Assembly (NCBI GenBank): GCA_034008185.1
Contig: CM067084.1
Span: 6,033,385 to 6,097,384 of the forward strand
Length of the DNA stretch: 64,000 nucleotides
Origin: Gorsachius magnificus
Taxonomy: Eukaryota; Chordata; Aves; Pelecaniformes; Ardeidae
Reading direction: 5' to 3'
Part shown: positions 1 through 14,559 of the stretch, piece after piece
Layout of the letters: every line of letters begins with the position of its first letter
How positions within the stretch are numbered: the stretch's first letter is position 1
The notes under the pieces: model-generated
What the model was told of the DNA's origin: nothing
Seen by the model: the letters and a program-made list of their open reading frames with translations, nothing else
The model's database searches: none
Translations under genes and position numbers: made by a program

Positions 1-3000
1 ATTATAGTACTTCCTACAATCATTCTTAAAATACTAGTGGCTGACTTGCATTGCAACACTGTGGGCAGGTATCATGTATGTGTTGACAATTTTTGTTTTA
101 ATTTGATCTCAGAAGCAGCCTGATTATCAGACATCAAGGTGCTGTTGCAGCATGTAAGATATCTTCAGAAATTACTCTTGCTGGAGACTCTGGGCTGCAG
201 TGAAATGGTTCTGCTGTTTGGGACCATGTTTCAGGATCTTAAGAAGAGCCCACAGGCCACTGCAGTAGTATGATTTTTGCCTTTCCTATATACAGCATTC
301 TTAGTGACATTGTAAGCACTTGGTATTTTCTTCTTCTTCTCAAAACCCAAAATCTGTTCAGAGCTGTCTCCTGATGAGAATGTCTAGAGGTGTGGTAACA
401 GTTGCAGGTGATGCTTTTTAAGTACATAAGCTTGAGGATTTTGATAGATTTGATATAATCGGATTTGAGGATATTGCATCTTCCTTTGTGTTGTTCTGAA
501 AGACACTATGAGCTCAGATTTCTTTATTAACATTATCATCACCTGAGGCAGAATTTATGATTGCCATATTTTGTCCAAATGCAGCTTTTAATTTTTTTTT
601 CAGTTTCTTTTTGCATAATTAATTAAGTGACACATCTTCGGTCTGTTAGTCTAACCTACACCTTTGTGCACTTATAAGTCCAACTCTAGGGAATATGGTC
701 ATTATTCTAGGCCCCTTTGCTCTGGTTTAGGTATGACAAATGACAAGAGCACAGCCCAGTAGAAGAGGACATCTTGCTTTCTTCTGTGGTCTGTCAGGAT
801 CTTAATCCTGGTGATTTCCGTTCTGGAGCATAGACGGAGATTATATCCTCCATCTGTTCATAGTGATTACTGGATGGTACAGTGCTATCTCTCTGGCTGA
901 CTGTCTAAGTCTTACATACATTTTATAGGATATGGTCTATAAACCCCAACCACAGCACCAATCAATGTGAATTTTCTTTCCTTTTCTCCATACTCCTGTT
1001 GATATTAAGAGCCTAAGTAGTACATGTTGAACTTGTTCTCCCATTTCCCAGCAATTCGAAATATTGCCAGTACAGCTTGGAAGACTAATAAAAATAAACA
1101 GATTTTTAGTCTATCTATTTAACTTTGAGATTCAATTTGATTTTAGTCCATATAAAGTGAGAATAGTATTCAGTGATTCAATGGAGTTACTGTGATATAA
1201 AAGGATGTGAGATCAGGAATCACTGCTCATTCAACCAATCATGATATGTGTACATAGGCACAATTTAAAAATTATGTATGTATTCTTTCCTGTAAAACAC
1301 TTTAATAACAAACTTCTATGAAGTGACGTGTGTGCATTATGAATTACATCCAGTGATTTCCACAGGTAGATTCTTAGCTGTTTCTTTTCTGCTGCTTGGA
1401 GATTTGGAGCGTATCAACTTTATGAACTTCATGGAAAAATTATTGCTTTTTAGAGGGATTATTCAATTACCTACTTCAGGCAAAATGTAATAAATCTTAT
1501 GTTACGCTAAAGCCAAGCATTAATCAGCAGACCTTGCGAGCATGACAACTCTGTTCTTCTTGAATGTCCAGCAGGCTTAAGACAATATTCCTTGTCTTCG
1601 TTTCATTGCTCAGAGGTACAGGTGATCAATTCTTATTATTCTGTAGCATTTTTTACTTACTAACCTCTGTCTTCATCTTCTGAATTTGCTGTAACCCTTA
1701 GTCGTCCTTATGCATTTTGATTGTAGTTTGAATTCTGTTTCCTTTTTGAGTTCTGTATAAACATACAGAGACAAAATATTACCTATTTTCACCTTAATTC
1801 TTATACTTTGAAAATGCTTAGGAGCCATTTTCAATATTTTTAAAAAAATATTTTTAGTACAAATGTTGTTCTCTGAATACTCTGTTTTCACTAGTGGCAA
1901 AAATTTATGAAACTCAACTTTGGTACTTTTCAGGAACCATAAAAGCCAGATAAAAAGCTGCTATTTGTTAAGTTTTACTTAGAAACATTTTCAACTTAAA
2001 TGTTAATCACAAAATACAGTTCCTTATTATTTATGGTTTGCTTGTTAATGCATGGAGAATGTATTCTGTCTAGAAAGGGAGAATGAAATATTTAGAAAGG
2101 CAAGAATAAGAAAACTGTTTTCTAAACTAAGTCTTCATGTGAGGTTTTTTTCACGTTCATATTTTAATGGATTTTGCACAGCTAAGAACATTCCTGGCAG
2201 TTACACTGAAGTGGCTTGTTCCTCCTCAGCGTCTGTGTGGTGAAGAATTGCTTGCAAAGTTAGTGCAAGCAACTTTTTGTTTATTTGTACTGGTTATCTT
2301 ACAGACTGCAAAGATCCTATTACATTAAATCATTGCGCTCTGATGAATGTCAACAGTAATGAGAAGCTAAGAAAATATTTTTCAAGGATGTAAGGGAAAG
2401 CCTTCTTTGTGATGGGAAAATAGAAATATTCACACTGCAAAAAGAAATTAGGGTGCATTTCCTTGATTAATATATCTCTTCTTGGTCTTGCAGTCCAGGC
2501 ACTTTTATTCATTTTTCAGTAGATGGTGCCAGAGTCAAAGTAACCTCTCTTCACGCTCTGAAAGACTATTTTTATGTTTGGCAGTGGTGTTAAAATCTAA
2601 TTTCAAAATACTATAAAAATGCTGTTATAGATACACAAGAAAGGGGTTTTGTGTCAGAAAGCTTTTCGTGAGTTTCAAGATACGTGGTTTCATGTTTAAA
2701 CCCTTGATAAAAGCTAGGCTTAGAAAACAAAGAGCTGGTATGTCACAATTTAGGAATAAGCTGGTAATGAATCTACTTTACCTAATAACTCCAGATTTTG
2801 CATAGGAGAGCAGTGCTGCTGGAAAAAGAAGGAAATACAAATTATAAAAAATGGAACTGTGAAACAAAACAACACTGCGAGATAATACTCCTAAAGCCTC
2901 CTTAGGTTTGAACATCTCACAGTATTCTTATGGCAACTAGTAATATTATTTCTAACATTCATGCAACTTTCTCCTGGTTTGCTGAAACATTTCTCTGCCT

Positions 3001-3568
3001 CGGAAAAGGAAAGATGGATTAGCCGCTCTGTTTATTGAAGTAAAGATTGAAAGTCCCCTAATTAGCAAAAAAAGCTCAGTCCTTTGTATTTGGTGTTTAC
3101 ATTTTACTCAACAACATGGTAGCTATTAAACTTGCAAAACAATGGAATATTTTATTTCCCGATTCACAAAAATATGTGAGATTTGGATTGACGCTTTTTG
3201 AAAACAGTATGTGAGGGTTAAAAAGTATAAGAAAAATAGAAATTTCAATTTAAGAAAACAGGAGTTTTGAGAACAGAAGCATAACATGCTTTAGAGACTA
3301 AAGGTGAGAATTGAGAATAATGAATAGCATTAGTCAGTCATGTCCCCTAAGTATTGCTGTGGATTTCCAAAATAAATTCTTCAACTAATTGCATATTTTT
3401 TTAATTTAAGGGGGAAAAAGCCAGGAAATCAAAAAAAAATCATATATTATTCCATATAAGATGTAGGAAACATTAAAACATGGTGTTTCTTCATATAAGT
3501 TTGTCCCCTAGTCTTCCCAACAGATGCTGGTCCCTGTGGGTTTTGGAGGGCAGATCTTTTAAACTCAC

Positions 3569-3697
3569 CTGCTAGCTTGCTTCTGGCTTTGCGGACATCT
3601 GGGGTCCTCAGGACGAGGCCTCCACTTGAGAACCCCTGAAATGGCATCCCTAAGGCTGGAGCCAGGCCCAGTTCCTCCAGAAGAAATAACTACCCAC
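3569..3697 (-). other. Candidate exon, unknown product
   Basis: On the minus strand this 129-base segment follows an acceptor-like sequence (TTTCTCACAG) and ends at a full consensus donor (CAG|GTGAGT, exon end at 3569). One frame is open across it, as part of an 87-codon open frame at 3565-3828. The 43 codons give a Gly/Ser/Pro/Arg-rich peptide with no recognised domain. The length is a multiple of three, so skipping it would keep frame. The local sequence is richer in G+C than its flanks. Consensus splice sites occur by chance in any 64 kb, so this may equally be nothing, or a non-coding RNA exon. Confidence 0.15.
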
Positions 3698-5300
3698 CTG
3701 TGAGAAATTTCACTTTCAGGGAAAATGAGTAATCTCTCAGAGTTATCCTCTGGCACAGTTTCTAACCAGCTCTCATTGGAAACACTCCTACAAATACAGT
3801 CTACTATTCTGAACATCCTGCTTTTCATCCATGTGTTGTCTTTGCTCCTGGTCTGATTTTGGAATTTTTTTTTGATACTTATTTGCTTCTGTCCCTAGAC
3901 AGCATACAACTCAGTGTTCCAGCTCACTCTGTATTAGAGCGAAGATCCCAACCAGAATGCAGGTCTGGATGCAGCCATATGAGATAACAGTTCTCACTGA
4001 GCTTGTCTTGCTGCCTTTGCATCCGGATGATGATGACCCATTTGCTTTGGTAAAAGCAAGTTTTAATTTTTTTGATTCTGTTTGATAGCAACGGTAAGGC
4101 AGAAGGATGTTCCCAATTGAGGGGACATCAGATAGCTACCTAGGCTTTTTTTCTACATGAGAAGGTCAGTACTTTTGTGGAGGAGTGTAAACATTTTTAA
4201 CACTCGTTTGTCTGCCAGGCTCTTCTCAGAGGGAGAGAATACAGTGTGCTGGCTAGGTCAACAACATCGCTTCCACATGTTGGCTTTCTGGCGTGCTTGT
4301 GATTACTGATTGTTTATTTGTATAACCTTGGTTCATATCTGTAAGGCCGCAAACTTCTGCTTTCCAATACTTAGGCTGAGTTAATGTAAGGCAGGACAAG
4401 CAGACGAAGACGTTCAAACTTGCTACATCTTCAGTCTTGTTCACCCATCTTGGGTGGTAGCTGTGCTACCAAGTATTCTTTCAAGTGTAGTAGCCACAAG
4501 TTCAGTGATGTTTGCTCTGCAGTATCTCATCGGTCATCTCTGTGATAGAGATAATTTCAGAGACTCCAAAATGTTGCCATATTCTGGCGCTACATTCTGC
4601 CTTCAGGATGGGACAAAGGGATTTATGGATTGCTGGCTACGGTCAAATTTTTTATCTAGAACAGGCAACATTCTTGTGTTATCCACTTTGAAATACAATT
4701 AAGTGACTGGCCTACTTTGTTATACATTGTGATTGAAACTTCAGTCTGGGAGTTGACTAACAAAATAGATGACTCAGGCAGTATTCTGAGAGCAGCCAAC
4801 TATGTCAACCTTCTTCAGCATAACTTGGGCTGTCTAAAGAATCTTACCACATAACTAACCTGAATATGGTCCAGATTCAGCCACAATTGTATGTTATGTG
4901 TATCTGACTCCCACTAAAAGGATTATTCAAATAGCCAGTGAGGAGCTTCCTCCTGACTTCACAGCTGTTTGATTACGTGAATTGAGGCTTGTATGCATTA
5001 CTGCATCTAGTCCCTGAATGTCCAAGTCAGGACTCAGGTGTATGCAACTAACAAAGTTTTTTGGTATCTTTCTAGTCAGACTCTTAACACATTAAGACAA
5101 TTCATATATCCCTCCAGGCATGTGTGTAGCTGCCTAGGAAAAGTTATTATTTTTAAAGTTTGGCCACGGTTATATAAGATGACTTAGTTGGTGACAGGTA
5201 GAACCAGCTCTGTCCAATAAAACATTGGTTTTGCTGATTACAGCAGCATATTTTTAAACCTTCCTGCAGTTCAGTAGAGTGTGAAAAGTAGAGTATCCTT

Positions 5301-5314
5301 TAATAATAATAATG
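5301..5314. repeat. (TAA)n microsatellite
   Basis: This is a short tract of about four and a half TAA units. It is a simple repeat with no sign of function. Confidence 0.8.
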
Positions 5315-7421
5315 ACTTTTTATATACAGCTTCCTACCCTTAAATCACTCTCTACTTTGCAAGGAGAAATAGTAGCATGGGGAGGAAAGTGATTAATCCA
5401 AGACTGTTCATCAGCTAAGCAGGACTTCCTGAACTAGAACTCCCTCTCCCAAATCCCCTTGAGTTACCCACAAAGCAGTTTAGAGTCACTGGTCTAGCCA
5501 TAACCAGGTAGATTTATAAGAATTTATAAATAGAATATCCATATGCTAATGGATACAAACCCATCAGACCATTTCCCTGTCTGAAGGGATTTGGATACAG
5601 CGATCTGTGTGCTTTCTTCACATCTCTGCATTCAGGCTGCTCTTCCATTCTTTGCAGAACATTCAGAGGGAAGGAAGAACAATGCATCCTGCATCCATGC
5701 AAAGCATTGCACAAAGTAATACCAAGATAATTTTTAAAACTGGACAAATATTTCTTTACTGCCAGGCTCTGGAGTGAATGACAGTCCAATTTATACAGAA
5801 AGGAAATCCCTCCACACTACACTGTAAGATGCAATAATATGGCTACTCAAGCACATTGAGGTCAGTGACAGATTAGCATAGTCAGTTCCTGAGAGCCCAG
5901 AAAAGCCTCTAACTGGAAAGGACCACCCAGCTCACTGGCTGCAGTCTCTCCAATCACAGGCAGCCACTCAGGAGCTGAAATATTTCTGAGATCCTCAAAC
6001 AAAATTTAAACTGCAGTGAAAGGTCAATAGCCAAACCTATAATGTCTCAGAGGCCTAGCAGGAAACAGAGCAACACAGATGACTGTGTACATTTCTTTTT
6101 GTGCTGTGGTATGTGACTTGACTGCGTATTTTCTTCAGGGTTTTGTGGATAAAATTGGTTGGGCTAGATAAAAATGACTAAAGAGCCATAATCACCTAAA
6201 ACGCCTTTAGTCTCCGCAGCTTGGAACCTTTGTGGCTGCAATACTCTAATGGAAAATATTTGAGGACTGGTTAAATTTGTGGCTATTGTAAGTGAAGATA
6301 AAAGAAATATTTAATAATATGTTCCCGCTGTTGTCCAGCACATTGCTGCCTGCATGAAAGCATGTGGGGTCCTGTCTGTAGACAGTGGAGGTAACTCAGT
6401 GCAATGGGATGGGAAAGAGGGTGTCACTGGTTATAATTCAATTGTCACAGAATGCCTGAGGTTATTCTAGCAGACAGTGTGTACAGCTTCAAGATCTGAA
6501 AGGGCTTTTGGTGATTTGAAACATGCAGTTGCTAAATGCTGGATTTGATTTGTTTGTTGGAAGCTCAGAATAAAGAGGATAACTTTAAAAGGGGTGTTAA
6601 TTCCTTAGCCAGGGACAGTTGCCATCTCACCAGAGGCACATGTGTGTAGGATTAGCTCCTCTCCTAGGCTCTTGAAGATGATCTGTAATATAAAAGGAAA
6701 ATTTTGAAACAAGCAGGATCTGTGCTGACCTCCCATGTGAGGGCTAAGACTGGGCAGTGACCATGTGGGTGGTGGAGTGGAAGTTTCCATGAAGTATGGG
6801 TGGGAGCTTCTCTACTAATTTACATTTATACTGGTTCCAGTTGGAGAAGGTTGTCTCACTAGCAAGGTCAACGCCCAATGCGTGACTTGTTCCTGGTTGT
6901 TTGCTTATGTAACATTGTTTTGGGTACCTAAAAATAACAGCCCTTCTTAATACAGTGTGACTTCAAGTAGAACTGACACAAAGCAGATTGGGAAGACAGT
7001 GTGCAAGAAGGTAATGTTACTATCAGTGTCACTGCATGTTCATTCACTTGGCAGCCATAGCTGGGTTAGGAGATACGGAACCAATATTTAAGGCAGCGTC
7101 AAGAGATGGCCACATAGCCCATGCTCATCAGGACATATACACAGCCCAGTGGCATGATGATTTATTTAGGAAGCAATGAGAACAGGTTCACAGCGCTGAC
7201 AAATGGCTCAAAAGTTGTGGTTTCGTGAGTGTATGTTGCTGCTTCAAAACCTAACATTCTTTAGCTATCCGTATGAAATCTTACTGGTGGAGCACTGCTT
7301 TGAAAGATGCAATGTACAGATGTTCAATGTGGGCTCAATTTTCTGCACATCATAATAAAGTTATAGATTAAGTATCTCCATTTGTTATTATCCATGGTGA
7401 AAATGAAACCAAATCTTTAAG

Positions 7422-7435
7422 GGATATATATATCC
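7422..7435. repeat. 14-base AT palindrome
   Basis: The segment reads GG, five AT dinucleotides, CC and is its own reverse complement. It is a small inverted repeat in AT-rich DNA and most likely a chance product of alternating AT. Confidence 0.7.
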
Positions 7436-10400
7436 TTATACAAATTTTTTTTTTGAAAAAATGGTTGTTTTCTTTCATCTGATTTGGGCTTTCATCTCCT
7501 TAAGTATACATATGAGCATGGTCAAACTTATTCTGAGTAACTTTGAACCTATTTGAATATTACAAGTGTGAAATTGTGACCACGCGTGTTATATTAACAC
7601 TTTGCATAGGAGACTTGTGTGTATGTGAGAGAAAAATCAGATGCATGTATGAGCTGAAAATAGAACCAGTTGAAAAAGATTCAAAAGAATTGAGACAAGA
7701 TAAAATAATACTGTGTGTGTATGTAGTGAAATACATAATATAAATTTAGTTATCTAGACCATCTTCTTCTAGTCCATATTTGTGAATACATCACAAAATA
7801 GCTCAAAAAATCTATTTAAAAAATAACCGAATTACTCTTTTCATAGAAATCCTGCAGTGAAGGCTTTTAATGTAGAGGCAGCAAAATGATGGTGAACTTG
7901 AGCTAGGCTGAGCAGCATACAAATCAGACCTTAATACTCTCAAAACCATGCAAAGGTCACAAGATTTTTCCATTTTTGCTGCAATAGAAATGAAAACTTT
8001 CTATGTAAACCAAGAAAAAGTTAACTGAATTTCGTTAAATTTTGAAGAATAGATTCCATCTATCTCCTTTCATCCATCTATTTAAACATACATGCACTTT
8101 GTGCGAAAGTGATACATGTAGGAAGAAGTATTTCAAATATCAGATGACCTCTTCTTTAGGTTGTGGGATACTTTCATACTTTCTTAATTTTGACGGTCAT
8201 GTCCATCTGGTGTTTTTTTACAATTATTAAACTCAGTGCTTCTGAGAAAGGCTCCTACATACTCTTTCAAATCCACATTTCCTGCAATTTTTGCAACTTG
8301 GCTTCTGAATGGATTTTGCTGGTTCTGGTAGTATACACATTTTGAAATGCATATAGTATACAGAAATCTACTGAAGTCAATTGCTGTCTCCTTTCTGCTC
8401 TTAAAATGTTTTTTGAAGATTAGCCTTGAGCATGGCTTAAGCTACATTTTCATTACAGCATTGCTGAGTACATGCTTTCAGTGTTGCCCCACAATATAGT
8501 TGCACTCATATTTTGTAAGCTGCCATGGAGCAAGGCTTTTGGAAGCCCTCAAAACCACCATTGCTTCATAAGATGTCAGATGTTCTGTAAAATTACTGAG
8601 AAAGGAAAAAAAGAGAAAATCAATTAATGTCTACAGATGGGAAAAAGTAAGACTACAAAAATCAATACTTTGAGTCTAATATTTTCTTATGCATAAACAA
8701 AAATCGTTGGGAAACATGAAAACAAATGGCTTGCTTATTTATTTTTTAATTTTTGAAGGTGAGGTGATCTCATGTTGTTTTTTTTTTCCCAAGGGTGTTA
8801 AGTGGCCATCTGATTAACAATAATAACTGCTCACAGGGAGTGTAAACACCTTGAAAATCTGTCCTGACATTTGCTTCAAATTGAGCAAACTGAAATGAAG
8901 ACTCAGTTTGAAAAATTATTGTCATGATAGGCTGTCTCTTGAAGTCTAAAACCACTACAGCACTGAAAACCATGAAGACATCCATACTTGCCAAAAACAT
9001 TTCAGTAGTGAGGCAGACGTAGCTGTGCCCCTAGCAGAGTTGGACATTCCTTAAGAAGCATGCCCTGCCCCTTTACATGTATTTATTGAGAGGGAAATAT
9101 CCAGCAGCCATCAGGCATAGACAGGAAGGGGTCTTGGTCATCTCACTTGCTTAGGGCAGGGTTCTAAGCCTTAGACAAGTCTGAGGTAGCCTTCTGCAGA
9201 CCCTACTGCAACCAAAGAAAATTGTATTTTTAGCATAGCCACCACATTCTGCTGAAAAGTCCTGGCGTTTTTAAGTTTTCCAAATAAGGAATTTTAAGGA
9301 AAAGGAAGAATAGGCAGAGAAAGGGCTTCCAGGCAGAAGACAGGGATATGGATAAAAATGTCATTCATTTTTTCCTTCTCTCTGAAATCTAGCATGACGC
9401 GAGGGCAGTGATTGTGATAATAAAGGCAAATGATAAATGAAAGAAGGGGCACTTCAACATAATCTAGATAACAGGAAAATTTTAAATGGACAATTTAACA
9501 TGACAGTCTGCATGGAATTATTTTTCATTAAACAATCAAAGCTTGTGATAATGCAAATGAAATCCATTTTTAGCTGCAGGAAATTTTGAGAATTTCAGAG
9601 GAGTAAAAAATATGAGAATAATAATATCATGATGGTAATTCACAGTAATTATAGAAAAGCATAATTGCACAACACAAGCACTAATCAAAGCTCGGAAGAG
9701 TACTTTGGCAATCATTAGGATTTCAGAGCTATTAGCATTTACCTTTGTCATTGGGCACCACACAACAAGCATTATTAATTTCATGTCAATCTAGAGCATA
9801 ATTTCCCTGATCAAATATCAGTTCATATTAGCTAACCACAAAGATTAGCTTATCTGACATTGATTTTTGTGAAGTATTTTAGAAAGAACACTTTACTGGT
9901 GATTGCTTTGGAAGTAGCAATGTTGTCCTTGAACTTAGGTTATTTCTCAAGGTTTGTGGACTATTCTATATGTGTCCAAATTCCATCAATTTATTTGCAT
10001 CTGCTGGCCTCAGAAAGCTTCAGAGCATTGCCTATCGTTTCCCTCTTGATATCTTATAGGTGTAATTTTCTGAGCTTCATACATCTGTCAGTGTGTTAAT
10101 AATCAAAGTGTTACTGAACTGTGCACGTATTTTGTGTTGCTGTGGTACATATGTAACTCATCATTTGTGCTCACTGTAACTTCTAATCTGATGTACAGCT
10201 AGTCCTAAATTATTCTGTGTCATTTGTTCTTTTTTTTTCCCTGCTGACCACCTGTGCTTTTGCTCAAACCTGCCCTGACTGCCTAGTATGAGGAAAAGAA
10301 CATTTTCCAGTTCATACCACACAAGGATGGAGATGAAGGGAACATTTGAGTGAATCACAGTTGAATTTAAGAAAGAAGAATATGGAGCTGGAAAACTCAC

Positions 10401-13162
10401 AATGTGCTCATGCAGAAGGGATGATCAATCATTAGGAAAGGAGCTGGTTTTCAAAAAAACTGAAGAGGTAAATAAAAGCACAAATAAAGAGTTGAAACGA
10501 AGAACAAGCAGTTTGAGTTTGGAGAAAGGATATCCTGTAGTGAATAAAATCATGAACAGCATGTTTTTTTCCCAGGTGAAGAATCGAAATAATGAAATTA
10601 ACTAAAGCACAAACAACTAACGCATAGTTATTTGCACTAGTATTATATATAAGTATTTGGGATATGTATAATGTTCTCTTACATTCAGTAGAACAGCAGC
10701 TGTATTTTGTGCCATTATGTATAGCTTTTAAAGGGAAGGGCTGTCTAGAGGAGAAGACATTGGCTAGTAAGTAAAAATATATATCAATTTGTTGTTCAAT
10801 AAGGCAAGATACAACTTATCAACATGCAGGTGGGGTCATTTCCCAGTGTCAGAAATAGTAAGTCTACAGTAAGTATTGAATATCTTTTCCTTTTCTCAAC
10901 TGACTCACTGTCACAGTGCTTTTCTCTGGCTTGTGGCAGGATTGTTTTTCTGTTAGCAACTTATTTTTTAACACACCATTCTGACACCTTGACAGTTCAT
11001 GTGCTAAATCAAACTTTACAATTACTGGCAGGCAGTTATTAGATGTATTGCACTTAATTAACTTTGCACCTAATTACAAGCAGTGCAGGCCGATTACAAA
11101 GGGCATAAATATATTAGTGCCCTAGCTGTCACATCATGAAAATGGCTGTTTGAACAAGTCAAGCAAAAGCAATTACCACATTGTGTGCATGGTGAAGTGT
11201 AGCAGAGTGCAGAAAGAGGAATGAATTGTTTTACTGTTTGTAGGAATTTAATTTTACACTTTGCATTTCAGGTGACCCAGATGAGCAGACTATGATAAAA
11301 GATTTCCTTTCGTTTGTATAAACACTTCAGGAGTGCTTCATGTGTGTGAAGGGAAAACAAAAGTTGCATGGTGAGAGCTGACTTACTTAGGTTTTGTTAC
11401 CACCCTGTGTATCTGTAGATGATAAAAGTATTGGGATTCCAGCATTAAGGAATAAAAGCAGCCTAACATGAGATAGATTCTACATATCATAAGCAAAACT
11501 TGTGATTCAGAATGACACTGTGCAACTGTTACTTATACAGTAGTTGCCAAATGAGAAGGAAAGCAGAATTTGGTCTCATCTGTAGAGGGATATGTTGTAA
11601 AGAACAAATGTTAGCACTCAGCTGGTGTTCTATGGAAATCTGTCTTGCGTTAGCACAGGAGGAAAACATCTCTGCTGGAAAAGTAAGCAAGACGTTCAGA
11701 GCAATTTCTAAAATTTTGTAAGTGGCTTTGTAAACAGAGCCTATATTAGAGAGATCTTTCCTCCTGTATCAAGTGTCTGTTCTAACCACCACATGCTCTC
11801 TTTTGCATAGGAAAATAAAGCACGTTACAGGTGGCTTAAGTAACTGTTGTTGCACATATAGCCATAGGGGGATATTGTCTTCATTTTACAAGAATCCGGG
11901 CTAAGGAGAAAAGCTGAGAGCTGTTAAATATCATAATTGTTTTCATTACTTAAAGATTTCCTTTTTCTGCTTAGCAGCAGAATAGCCCCTGAATTAGCAA
12001 CGTTTTGCAACAAAACTAAACAAAATGGTTTTTTTCCTTTTCAACAAAACTTAGTCCCACAATTAATTATTCAGCAATGCATAGACAAACTCACTTAAGC
12101 CCAGTCATAGGAATTTCATGGTCAACAGACTGTACCATTTGCTTTGTACAAGATATTTAATGCTTTGTATAAAACAGTACCGAGGTCACATGAACCAGCT
12201 TCATATATACTGGCCAAAAAGGTCATTAGAACTTGACTTTGCTTGGGGCAAATGGAAAGAAACAGAGGGAGTCACAATGTGGTGCTAAATTAGTGGCTGT
12301 AGGGCTTGTATGCTGTTGTTATTTACAAGCTCCGAATAAAGAGAACTGTGAGGATGTATGTAAACCTTTCCCAGCCCAGAACAGCCATTCATTGTTATTC
12401 ACTTCTAAATAGCCTGCCTGTGTTCTTTCTGATAACTCATGGAAAAAGTAGGTGGCCTTTAACAAAAGTTTTGGATGCCTTTGCAATTGTGCTTGCATGA
12501 AAAAGTCAGTTTACTCCTTTGTGTGCAACAGCATAAAGTAGAAAGTGGGGAGATAATGTGTTTTCAAATACATTACATCACTGCTGAAAACATTGCTCAA
12601 TGTATTAAGACCTTGGGTGGCCAGTAATTCTTACCCTGTATAACATTAGAGGCATTGCTGTAGAAAAATAAACCTGTGCAGGAGTGCCCTGATAGAATGA
12701 TCTGGGAGAGCAAGCACTGTCATCCAATTAGCCTGTGCAAGAGCATTTTGGCTCTCCTTACTGAAAGAGTCAGGATCTCAGCCTAAGAGAGATGTTAAAT
12801 CAGTCAAAGGTTCATGTAAAGCTCTATGATTACAGTTTTCCAGGGCAAAATATACACTGCTAAGCTTTTCACTGATAAAGAACTGCGGGGTGCAAGGAAT
12901 TAATGTGAAATAATATGGACGTGACTCTTCCAACACACAAAGTGAGTTAAGTTCAACACAAAGTGTGTTAAAATGTTACTTTCTTAATTGAATGCACTGG
13001 AATTGACAAATAATCCGTGAATAATGTTTAAAACATAAAAGTAAATCTAAAGCTCCATGCATTTGAGGAAAATCAGATAAAACAGCAATGAGACGTTATT
13101 CTAGCAGAATATGTCTGTATCTTATTTGCTTGAATTTTTTTCTGGTATGGATGGTTGTAGAG

Positions 13163-13297
13163 TCATAGAATTGTTTAGGTTGGAAAAGACCCTTAAGATT
13201 GTCGGGTCCAACTGTTAACCTAACACTGCCGAGTCCATCACTAAACCATGTCCCATAGTACTATGTCTACATGTCTTTTAAATACCTTCGGGGAAGG
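13163..13297 (-). mobile_element. Old CR1 LINE fragment (3' end)
   Basis: The plus strand opens with TCATAGAATTGTTTAGGTTG, runs through GGAAAAGACCCTTAAGAT and TCCAACTGTTAACCTAACAC, and later CTAAACCATGTCCC and TTTTAAATACC. This order matches the complement of the CR1 3' region as I know it from bird genomes, so the element points to the minus strand. Only about 135 bases remain. The 8-base terminal repeat is down to one imperfect unit and many substitutions are present, so this is an old, 5'-truncated, inactive copy. It belongs to a different and older-looking CR1 type than the copy at 24820-25400. The inner boundary near 13297 is approximate. Confidence 0.88.
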
Positions 13298-14559
13298 TTG
13301 TTTATCCTTGCTACATGGTTGCTGCTTTGATCCAATTGCTGTTAGGTAAAATATTCAACCTGAATAGTCAGTTTGTCTGTGTCTGCCCCCCTAGCGCCCC
13401 TCTATATATGCTTTCTGTTGTATCATAAATCCATGGTGGGGGAAAGGGGGATATATGCAAAAATACACATCAGCACGTCTCAATTTTGAAACAAGGTATC
13501 ACAATTTCTATGTGCAGCAGTGGGATGGCAGGGGTTTCTGTGCATGCAGGGCCAAGAGACTGCTAGCTGGCTAGTGTGTGAGAGAATGGGGGCTACTACC
13601 TCTCAGCTGCCTCCTCCTGGACAGGCTGTGGGCTTTGGTGAGAGGCACTGCTCTGCTGGGCCAAGAGCCACAGCCCTGCAGAACACAAGAATCCAGCTTC
13701 TCCTTGGGACTTTCAGGGACCCAGCAAGAGCTTGAAGTCCTGCCTCTGAGAGGACAGATGCTCTGTTCAGCACACTGCTGATATCTGGTGCTTACACAAG
13801 GCAGGGACTCCCAGTCCCAATGAAGTTATCTGCTCGCTTGAAGCACTGTCGCTGTATTAAGCACTGATTGTGTGGCAACAACAGTTGCTTTATTTTATTC
13901 CTTGCCCCCCTCCTCCTCCTATTTGGAATAGCGGAGAAGACTGGGAAGTCAACTATGGCAGCTATTTTGCGCATTTGCATAGTATTTCACTAGCTTCTGT
14001 GGAGTCCTCAGCTTTTGCATATTTATCATATTTGTGCTAATAGAACATTGACAGAAAACCGAGCTGGTTATTTGTTCTTTTGGTTCTGTAGATATTTCTC
14101 AGCCATGACTTCTGAAGACTTATAGCCTTAGTGTGCTCCTAAGACACAGAGCCTTCTAAGATCCAAGCACATCTTACCTGTCTTTTACCCTTTTTTGGAA
14201 GCATCCAAAGAAAAACTGGAAACTGCAGTGATATATGAAGAATTGACAGGTATGTAAAAGCCCTCTGTTAGATTTTCCATCCAAGTCTGCTTTGTTCATG
14301 GAACTACATACTTTATAGTTTGACTTACACTCTGTTGTAATGACTCTTTCCATCTGAGTGCATCGTACTACAGGAAGCTAATTGACTTTGACTTCTCTGC
14401 TTCTGTTCCTAGTGGGATAATGCCAGTTGTAATTCTTTTATTGATTGTTTAGAGCAATTAGTGGAAAACAAATTTCTCCAAAGAATAGATAATTTGGTTT
14501 TGTTGCTCTCTACCATTAAAGCTAAACAATTTGTTATCTGAAAAAAAATTAATAGGAAA

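Larger units (their letters stand above)
1..13162. other. AT-rich non-coding stretch, no gene recognised
   Basis: I see no named gene, RNA gene or transposon in this stretch. Open frames reach at most 91 codons (minus strand, 5514-5789), lie on both strands and match no family I know, so I read them as chance. Short structures are a four-unit AAT repeat at 5301-5314 and a 14-base palindrome of alternating AT flanked by GG/CC at 7422-7435. A possible minus-strand exon at 3569-3697 and a TAAT-site cluster near 11050-11190 are described separately. The composition is AT-rich with few CpG, which is ordinary for vertebrate intergenic or intronic DNA. Confidence 0.7.

Noticed and set aside
13520..13781. 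GC-richer patch with two plus-strand frames as a CpG island or exon
   Set aside because: It has hardly any CpG, and the two overlapping frames have no known product or convincing splice sites.
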